Shown in pieces: positions 57,854 to 64,000 of a stretch of 64,000 nucleotides of DNA. Position 1 is the stretch's first letter, and every line of letters begins with the position of its first letter. The stretch comes from Thauera terpenica 58Eu (lineage in GTDB: Bacteria > Pseudomonadota > Gammaproteobacteria > Burkholderiales > Rhodocyclaceae), in NCBI RefSeq assembly GCF_000443165.1, contig NZ_ATJV01000092.1:105820-169819 (forward strand). Direction: 5' to 3'. Position numbers and translations under genes: made by a program. Under the pieces are notes generated by a model. It made no database searches, was not told the DNA's origin, and saw only the letters and a list, made by a program, of their open reading frames with translations.

Positions 57854-59080
57854 ATGAGAAAGCTATTCAGATTCATCGCTGACCTCTTCCTCCGACCCTC
57901 GGTCAGGATAGGGCTTGGAGTGCTTGTCACCGGTGGCTTCATCGCCGGCGTGCTGTCCTGGCAGGGCTTCAATACCGCGATGGAAGCGACCAATAAGGAA
58001 GAGTTCTGCATCAGCTGTCACACCATGCACGACAACCTGCTGCCGGAACTGCAAAAGACCGTGCACTGGAACAACCGCAGCGGCGTGCGTGCGCGCTGCC
58101 CGGACTGCCACGTGCCGCACAACTTCACCGACAAGGTTGCGCGCAAGATGCAGGCCAGCCGTGAGGTTTGGGGACATCTGGTGGGCACCATCGGTACGCG
58201 CGAGAAGTTCAAGGAACACCGCCTCGTGCTGGCGCAGCGCGAGTGGGCGCGTTTCTCGGCCAACGGTTCGAAGGAATGCCGCGCTTGCCATGACTACAAG
58301 GACATGGACTTCGACAAGATGCGTCCGTCCTCGCAGGTGGCCATGCGCAGCGCTGCTGCGCGTGATCAAAGCTGTGTGGACTGCCACAAGGGTGTTGCCC
58401 ACCAGCTGCCCGAGATGAAGGGTGCGCGTAACCCCGCGTTTGACACCCTGGTGTCGAATGCATCGGGGCAGAGCGTCAGTGCGGGCAATGAGTATTACCT
58501 GGTTGTGCCGCAGGATCTGTTTGCCGACGAAGCGCTCACCCAGCGTATCGGTTCGGTCGAGGTGGCAACCCAGGTCAAGGTGCTCGAGACCAAGGGTGAT
58601 GCGCAGCGCATCGAGCTGGCCTTGTGGCGCAAGAACAAGGGCTACGGTCGAGTGTGGTACAGCAACTTCGGCCTCAACATCACGAGCGCGATCCTGGACA
58701 AGGAGATGGCGCGGGACGCCGGCTTGGTCAATGTGCTCGCCAGCCAGGAAGACCCGATGACCGGCCTCGAATGGCAGCAGGTCAAGGCCTCGGCGTGGAT
58801 GCGCAAGGGCAGCCTGATCGACAGTGTCGAGCCGATCTGGACCATCGCCCGTGCCAGCTACAACACCAGTTGCAGTGTCTGCCACCGTCAGCCCGACGAG
58901 GCTCACTTCGACACCAACACCTGGCCAGGCCTGTTTGCCGGCATGGTGGGCTTCACAAGCATCGATCAGGACACGGCACGGGTAGTGCTCAAGTACCTGC
59001 AATCGCATTCTTCCGATTTCAGCACGTCGCAGCATGGCGCCGGGTCTCCCGAAGGCGCGTTGCAGACAGCTCGTCCTTGA
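57854..59080 (+). CDS. torC: pentaheme cytochrome c, TorC
   Basis: 408 residues. One N-terminal membrane anchor (about 18-40), then a NapC/NirT-type tetraheme part with CISCH, CPDCH, CRACH and CVDCH, and a C-terminal part with a fifth site, CSVCH (about residue 345). Five hemes and this length are the TorC pattern, not NapC. It passes electrons from the quinol pool to periplasmic TorA. GGAG site before ATG 57854. Confidence 0.95.
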   Translation: MRKLFRFIADLFLRPSVRIGLGVLVTGGFIAGVLSWQGFNTAMEATNKEEFCISCHTMHDNLLPELQKTVHWNNRSGVRARCPDCHVPHNFTDKVARKMQASREVWGHLVGTIGTREKFKEHRLVLAQREWARFSANGSKECRACHDYKDMDFDKMRPSSQVAMRSAAARDQSCVDCHKGVAHQLPEMKGARNPAFDTLVSNASGQSVSAGNEYYLVVPQDLFADEALTQRIGSVEVATQVKVLETKGDAQRIELALWRKNKGYGRVWYSNFGLNITSAILDKEMARDAGLVNVLASQEDPMTGLEWQQVKASAWMRKGSLIDSVEPIWTIARASYNTSCSVCHRQPDEAHFDTNTWPGLFAGMVGFTSIDQDTARVVLKYLQSHSSDFSTSQHGAGSPEGALQTARP

Positions 59081-59095
59081 TCAGGAGTGAATAAC

Positions 59096-61612
59096 ATGAA
59101 CTATTCTCGGCGTGGTTTTCTGAAGGCGATGGGCGTGATGTCGGGCACTGCACTGCTCGCCCCTGGCTTGCTCACCGCCCGCCCCGCATTTGCTGCGGAT
59201 GAAGCCCCCGGCGTTTCCGAGGACATCACGACCTGGCGCATCAGCGGCTCGCACTTTGGCGCGATCCGCGCCAAAGTGGTCGGCGACCGGGTGGTGGATG
59301 TCCGCCCCTTCGAATACGACAAATACCCCACGGAGATGATCCAGGGCATCGTCGGCCTGATCTACAGCTCCTCACGTGTGCGTTACCCGATGGTGCGCCT
59401 GGACTGGTATCGCAAGCGGCACCTGAGCGATACCACCCAGCGCGGCGACAACCGTTTCGTGCGGGTGAGCTGGGACGAGGCGCTCGACATGTTCTACGAA
59501 GAGCTCGAGCGCATCCAGAAGGATCACGGGCCGTGGGCGCTGCACACCGGCGGCGTGGGCTGGCGCTCGGTGGGCCAGATGCACAGCTGTGGCAACCACA
59601 TGGTGCGCGGCGTGGGCATGCACGGGCGCAGCGTGGGCACGGCCGGCGACTATTCGACCGGCGCCGGACAGGTCATCCTGCCCTACATCCTGGGCTCGAC
59701 CGAGGTGTACTCGCAGGGCACGTCGTGGGAGGTGATCCTGCGCGAGAGCAAGCTCATCGTGTTCTGGGCCAACGACCCGATCAAGAACCTGCAGGTGGGC
59801 TGGAACACCGAGACCCACGAGGCCTACGCGTATTACGAGCAGCTCAAGGAAAAGGTCGCCGACAAATCGATACAGGTGATCTGTCTCGATCCGGTCAGGA
59901 GCAAGACGCAGAACTATCTCGCGGCTGAACACCAGTACGTCAATCCGATGACCGATGTGCCCCTGATGCTTGCCATCGCGCACACCCTGGTCAAGGAAGA
60001 CCTGTACGACAAGACCTTCCTCGACACCTACACTCTGGGCTTCGACCGCTTCCTGCCTTATCTTGAGGGCAAGACCGAGGATCAGGTCGAGAAGACACCG
60101 GAGTGGGCGGCTGCCATCTGCGGCGTCCCGGCCGAGCGCATTCGCGAACTTGCGCGCCTGATGGCCAAGCATCGCACCCAGCTCATCTTTGGCTGGGCGG
60201 TGCAGCGTCAGCAGCACGGCGAGCAACCCTACTGGATGGGCGCGGTGCTGGCGGCAATGCTCGGCCAGATCGGCCTGCCCGGTGGCGGCATCAGCTATTC
60301 CCACCACTACAGTTCGGTGGGGGTGTCGTCATCGGGTGCGGCGATGCCGGGCGCTTATCCGCTCAACGTCGATGCCGGACGCAAGCCCAAGCATGACAAC
60401 ACCGACTTCAAGGGCTACAGCTCGGTCGTGCCCATCGCGCGCGTCATCGATGCCTTGCTCGAGCCGGGCAAGGAAATCGACTTCAACGGCGCCAAGGTCA
60501 AGCTGCCGCCCTACAAGATGGCCATCTTCAGCGGCTGCAACCAGTGGCACCGTCAGCAGCAGCGCAACCGCATGAAGGAAGCCTGGCAAAAGCTCGAGAC
60601 CGTGGTGGCGATCGACTACAACTGGACCGCTACCTGCCGCTTCGCCGACATCGTGCTGCCTGCGTGCACGCCTTTTGAGCGCAACGACATCGACGCCTAT
60701 GGCTCATACAGCAACCGCGGCGTGATCGCGATGCAAAAGCTCATCGACCCCCTCTACCACTCGCGCTCGGACTTCGACATCTTTCGCGGCCTTACCCGGC
60801 GCTTCGACCGTGATGCCGAATACACCCGCGGCATGGATGAGATGCAGTGGGTGGAAAAGCTGTACGAGGATTGCCGCGCTGAAAACGGCCTCAAGGACAT
60901 CGCCATGCCGCCGTTTGCCGAATTCTGGAAGAAGGGCTATGTGCTCTTCCCTGAAGGCAAGAGCTGGGTGCGGCATGCGGACTTCCGTGACGATGCCGAA
61001 CTCAATGCGCTGGGTACCCCCTCGGGCTTCATCGAGATCTTCAGCCGCAAGATCGAGCGCTACGGCTACGCCGACTGCAAGGGACATCCAGTGTGGATGG
61101 AAAAGACCGAGCGCTCGCACGGTGGCCCCGGCTCCGACCGTCATCCGCTGTGGCTGCAGTCGGTACACCCCGACAAGCGCCTGCACTCGCAACTGTGCGA
61201 ATCCGAGCCGCTGCGCTCCACCTACGCCATCCAGGGCCGCGAGCCGGTGTTCATCGGCCCGCAGGACGCGGCCGCGCGCGGCATCAAGCATGGTGATCTG
61301 GTGCGGGTGTTCAACGACCGCGGGCAGCTGCTGGCTGGCGCCCACGTCTCGGACAACTTCCCGACGGGCGTCGTGCGCATTCAGGAAGGCGCCTGGTACG
61401 GCCCGACCGGACCCGAGATCGGTGCGCTCGACACCTATGGCGACCCCAACACGGTCACGCTCGATATCGGCTCCTCCAGCCTTGCCCAGGCCACCAGCGC
61501 CAACACCTGTCTGGTGGAGATCGAGAAGTTCATTGGTGTGGCCCCGGCCGTGACCGCCTTTGGCGGACCGACCGAGGTCGACCCCGATGGCCGCAAGGTG
61601 ATGGCGCCATGA
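59096..61612 (+). CDS. torA: trimethylamine-N-oxide reductase, molybdoenzyme TorA
   Basis: 838 residues from ATG 59096, 8 bases after AGGAG; a GTG at 59087 lies on that site. Tat signal [10 protein letters not shown], cleavage near AFA. DMSO-reductase family: [14 protein letters not shown] has the Mo-binding Ser, KNLQVGW and cofactor-binding segments follow, and the C-terminus has the pterin domain. Reduces TMAO, possibly also DMSO or biotin sulfoxide, in the periplasm. Context (TorC, TorD) favours TMAO. Confidence 0.93.
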   Translation: MNYSRRGFLKAMGVMSGTALLAPGLLTARPAFAADEAPGVSEDITTWRISGSHFGAIRAKVVGDRVVDVRPFEYDKYPTEMIQGIVGLIYSSSRVRYPMVRLDWYRKRHLSDTTQRGDNRFVRVSWDEALDMFYEELERIQKDHGPWALHTGGVGWRSVGQMHSCGNHMVRGVGMHGRSVGTAGDYSTGAGQVILPYILGSTEVYSQGTSWEVILRESKLIVFWANDPIKNLQVGWNTETHEAYAYYEQLKEKVADKSIQVICLDPVRSKTQNYLAAEHQYVNPMTDVPLMLAIAHTLVKEDLYDKTFLDTYTLGFDRFLPYLEGKTEDQVEKTPEWAAAICGVPAERIRELARLMAKHRTQLIFGWAVQRQQHGEQPYWMGAVLAAMLGQIGLPGGGISYSHHYSSVGVSSSGAAMPGAYPLNVDAGRKPKHDNTDFKGYSSVVPIARVIDALLEPGKEIDFNGAKVKLPPYKMAIFSGCNQWHRQQQRNRMKEAWQKLETVVAIDYNWTATCRFADIVLPACTPFERNDIDAYGSYSNRGVIAMQKLIDPLYHSRSDFDIFRGLTRRFDRDAEYTRGMDEMQWVEKLYEDCRAENGLKDIAMPPFAEFWKKGYVLFPEGKSWVRHADFRDDAELNALGTPSGFIEIFSRKIERYGYADCKGHPVWMEKTERSHGGPGSDRHPLWLQSVHPDKRLHSQLCESEPLRSTYAIQGREPVFIGPQDAAARGIKHGDLVRVFNDRGQLLAGAHVSDNFPTGVVRIQEGAWYGPTGPEIGALDTYGDPNTVTLDIGSSSLAQATSANTCLVEIEKFIGVAPAVTAFGGPTEVDPDGRKVMAP

Positions 61613-62328
61613 GTACTGTCGAACAGATTGCTCTGGGTGCGGTGCAATGGCGCCTGGCAAACCGGCAACGGGCGCAGCTCTACGGCTGGTTTGCCACCCT
61701 GTATGCCGCAGAAGTCTCGGAGGTGGCCCTGGAGGGCTACCTTGGCGACGGCTACCAGCCGCTCTACACGGGGCTCGCCGATCTGGGGCTGGGGGCGGAG
61801 GTGGCGAGATTGCAGGCCGCGATCGAGACGCTGCGCAGCCTGCCGCTGGCCCGGCTTGAGCTGGCGGCGGATTTCGCCCAACTGTTTCTGCTCGACGCCA
61901 GGACTGGCGCCTTGCCTTATGCCTCCGTCTATGAGGACGAGGGCAAGGGCAAGGGCAGTGTCCTGTATGGCGCGGCAGAGGAGCGCATGCGCAGCTTCCT
62001 GGCCGAATCCGGTCTGGCCATCCAGGCTGATTTTCGTGAGCCGGCAGACCACCTCGCGGTGTATCTGGCGCTGATGGCGAAGCTCGCCGAGCAGGATGCG
62101 GAGCAGGGCATTGACAGCACGGACTTCGCCAGCGCCGCGTTCGAGCAGCTGAGCTTCCTGCAGTCTGGCCTGCTGGGCTGGCTGGAAGCGTTTGTGCAGC
62201 GCTGCCAGCAGGCCAGGCCGCGCTTCGATTTCTATCCTGCGCTGGCGGCCTTGCTGTACGGCTTCGTGGGTGAGGATGTGCTGTTTCTGGACGACGTGGC
62301 AGCGGCTCGGAAGGCCGCCGGGTCCTGA
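61609..62328 (+). CDS. torD: TorA-specific chaperone TorD
   Basis: 239 residues, all-helical DMSO-reductase chaperone fold. [23 protein letters not shown] opens, [25 protein letters not shown] is the conserved core, and [18 protein letters not shown] the second. It binds the TorA signal and helps insert the molybdenum cofactor. Overlaps torA by 4 bases. Somewhat longer than E. coli TorD (199). Confidence 0.92.
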   Translation: MSTVEQIALGAVQWRLANRQRAQLYGWFATLYAAEVSEVALEGYLGDGYQPLYTGLADLGLGAEVARLQAAIETLRSLPLARLELAADFAQLFLLDARTGALPYASVYEDEGKGKGSVLYGAAEERMRSFLAESGLAIQADFREPADHLAVYLALMAKLAEQDAEQGIDSTDFASAAFEQLSFLQSGLLGWLEAFVQRCQQARPRFDFYPALAALLYGFVGEDVLFLDDVAAARKAAGS

Positions 62329-62358
62329 GTGTGGGAGACGGTCTGCAGCGCCACGCGC

Positions 62359-64000
62359 TCAGGCCGTCTCGAAGTGCTCCAGCATGAGTTGTACGCTGCA
62401 CACGCCCTTGTATTCATTGACGCTGAGGCGGTAGGCGGCGTGGATCTGAGCGCCGGCGCCGTCGGCGTGATTGAACTGGATGGCCTCGTATCGCGCTCCG
62501 CCGCGTGACAGCTCCAGCTTGAGATGCTTGTCCTTGAGCACGCGCTGGCGCTCGACGCGGAACACATCATCGAAGACGGGTGCGGGAAAGCCCTGGCCCC
62601 AGATCTCGTTGTCCAGCATGCGCACCGCGTCCAGGGTGAAGTAGCCGGGCTCGAGCTGGCCGTCGGTTTCGATGCGGCGTTCGAGTTGCGCAGGCTCGAG
62701 CAGCTCGCTCACCACCTCCTCGAAGGCCTCGTCGAAGCGGCGCAGATCGGATTCCCGAATGGTCAGGCCGGCGGCCATGGCGTGACCGCCAAAGCGCACG
62801 ATCAGATCAGGATGACGCTTGGTGACCAGATCAAGTGCGTCACGCAGGTGCAGGCCAGCAATCGAGCGCCCCGAACCTTTCAGCTCACCCTCGGCCGAGC
62901 GCGCAAAGGCGATCGTGGGCCGGTGCAGTCTTTCCTTGATGCGGCCGGCGACGATGCCGATCACGCCCTGATGCCAGTCGGGCTCGAAGAGCGCGATGGT
63001 GGCGCGATTGCCAGCGCTCACCTCGCCATCCAGGCGGGCGAGCCGGTTCAGGGCGTCTTCCTGCATGTCGGCTTCGATGCTGCGGCGTTCGCGGTTGAGC
63101 TTGTCGAGTTCCTGGGCGATGTGCAGCGCTCGGCCGGCGTCGTCGGTGATCAGGCACTCGATGCCCAGGCTCATGTCGGCCAGGCGGCCGGCGGCGTTCA
63201 GGCGCGGGCCAATCATGAAGCCCAGATCAGTGGTGCTGGCGCGTGCCGGGTCGCGGCCCGCGATGCCGAACAGCGCACGCACGCCCGGCTGCAGGCGGCC
63301 TGCGCGCATGCGCGCGAGCCCCTGGGCGACGAGGATGCGATTGTTGCGGTCGAGCTTGACCACGTCGGCCACCGTGCCCAGCGCGACCAGATCGAGCAGA
63401 TCGGCCAGATTGGGCTCCTTGGTGGCGCTGAAAGCACCTCGTTCGCGCAACTCGGCACGCAGCGCGAGCATGGTGTAGAACATCACGCCCACTCCGGCCA
63501 GCGCCTTGCTGGGAAAGTCGCAGCACGGCTGATTGGGGTTCACGATGACGTCGGCGTCGGGCAGCTCGGCGCCCGGCAGGTGGTGATCGGTGATGAGCGT
63601 GGCCATGCCATGGGCGCGGGCCGCGGCCACGCCCTCGACGCTGGCGATGCCGTTGTCGACGGTGATGAGCACGTCGGGCTCGAGGCGGGCGGCGATGTCC
63701 ACCATGGCGGGAGTCAGCCCATAGCCCAGGGTGACGCGGTCGGGCACCAGATAGTGCACATCGGCGCCAAAGGCGCGCAGCGCACGCACGCCCACCGCGC
63801 ACGCGGTGGCGCCGTCGCAGTCGTAGTCGGCGACGATGACCAGGCGCGCGCCGGCCTCGATGGCGTCGGCGAGCAGCTGTGCGGCGGCCTGCGTGCCGGC
63901 GAGCGCTGCGGGCGGCAGCAGGTGTTTGAGGCTGGTGTCGAGCTCGTCGGCGCGGCTGATGCCGCGCCCCGCATAGAGGCGGGCGAGCAGCGGGTGCAGG
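62359..64000 (-). CDS. recJ: single-stranded-DNA exonuclease RecJ (5' part outside the window)
   Basis: About 546 codons are present; only the first residues are missing. DHH domain motifs: VADYDCDGATACAV, VDNG, TDHHLPG and VALGTVADVVKL. DHHA1 has GSGRSIAGLHLRDAL and FGGHAMAAGL. It degrades single-stranded DNA 5' to 3' in RecF-type repair and mismatch repair. Convergent with torD, 30 bases away. Confidence 0.95.
   Translation of the reverse strand, partial: LHPLLARLYAGRGISRADELDTSLKHLLPPAALAGTQAAAQLLADAIEAGARLVIVADYDCDGATACAVGVRALRAFGADVHYLVPDRVTLGYGLTPAMVDIAARLEPDVLITVDNGIASVEGVAAARAHGMATLITDHHLPGAELPDADVIVNPNQPCCDFPSKALAGVGVMFYTMLALRAELRERGAFSATKEPNLADLLDLVALGTVADVVKLDRNNRILVAQGLARMRAGRLQPGVRALFGIAGRDPARASTTDLGFMIGPRLNAAGRLADMSLGIECLITDDAGRALHIAQELDKLNRERRSIEADMQEDALNRLARLDGEVSAGNRATIALFEPDWHQGVIGIVAGRIKERLHRPTIAFARSAEGELKGSGRSIAGLHLRDALDLVTKRHPDLIVRFGGHAMAAGLTIRESDLRRFDEAFEEVVSELLEPAQLERRIETDGQLEPGYFTLDAVRMLDNEIWGQGFPAPVFDDVFRVERQRVLKDKHLKLELSRGGARYEAIQFNHADGAGAQIHAAYRLSVNEYKGVCSVQLMLEHFETA

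Noticed and set aside
62335..62370. GAGACGG/CCGTCTC hairpin between torD and recJ
   Set aside because: The loop is over 20 bases and the right arm lies in recJ codons, so it is probably chance.

Overview
The window is a gene-dense, GC-rich stretch of a Gram-negative chromosome. The gene content (N-type ATPase, PEP-CTERM protein, Mla and MCE lipid transport, NarL-type two-component pairs, TorECAD, phasin, prfB with its programmed frameshift) fits a betaproteobacterium, most likely in Rhodocyclales (Thauera/Azoarcus/Zoogloea type). That placement is inference from family content. No rRNA, tRNA, insertion sequence, prophage or CRISPR array was seen.

Layout. 1-6018 (minus): an alternative F1Fo 'N-ATPase' operon, atpD-C-Q-R-B-E-F-A-G, with gamma cut by the left edge and no separate delta gene. 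6254-8238: an LigB/DODA-type dioxygenase broken by a 10-bp tandem duplication, then two unknown genes. 8223-12629: an electrophile-stress cluster (old yellow enzyme, YqhD-like aldehyde reductase, NemR-like repressor, MFS exporter) with two matching operator-like sites. 12652-17664 (minus): a yhiI-rbbA-yhhJ type ABC export system. 17898-22269 (plus): a TetR gene in a tight operon with an Mla-like MCE transporter and a lipoprotein. 22394-25696 (minus): SOS-type dnaE2 with a perfect LexA box almost touching its start. 25906-30154 (plus): an ABC importer of the TrpX class and a secreted serine hydrolase. 30225-32431 (minus): a GT1-like glycosyltransferase and a PEP-CTERM protein, visibly more AT-rich than their surroundings. 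32836-34425 (minus): a phospholipase D/ClsC-like lipoprotein.

34647-43147 is mostly housekeeping: gltX, a phasin, a NarL-type sensor/regulator pair, mnmC, a DUF808 membrane protein and lysS. 43408-45204 is a chemoreceptor behind an excellent FliA (sigma-28) promoter, followed by a DHA2-type exporter, an orphan PhnD-like binding protein and prfB. 49049-53529 (minus) is a CHASE3 sensor kinase, a NarL-type regulator and a REC-GAF-GGDEF-EAL protein, probably one signalling route into c-di-GMP. 53771-55915 is ovoA (ovothiol biosynthesis), then a DUF2254 membrane protein. 57593-62328 is a complete torECAD operon for TMAO respiration. recJ runs off the right edge.

Most genes belong to known families. 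The items most worth checking are the reversible-looking frameshift in the dioxygenase, the NemR-type operators, the N-ATPase ion site, the FliA promoter in front of a receptor with a C-terminal sensor, the leaderless-looking dnaE2 and nemR starts, and the AT-rich glycosyltransferase/PEP-CTERM cassette.
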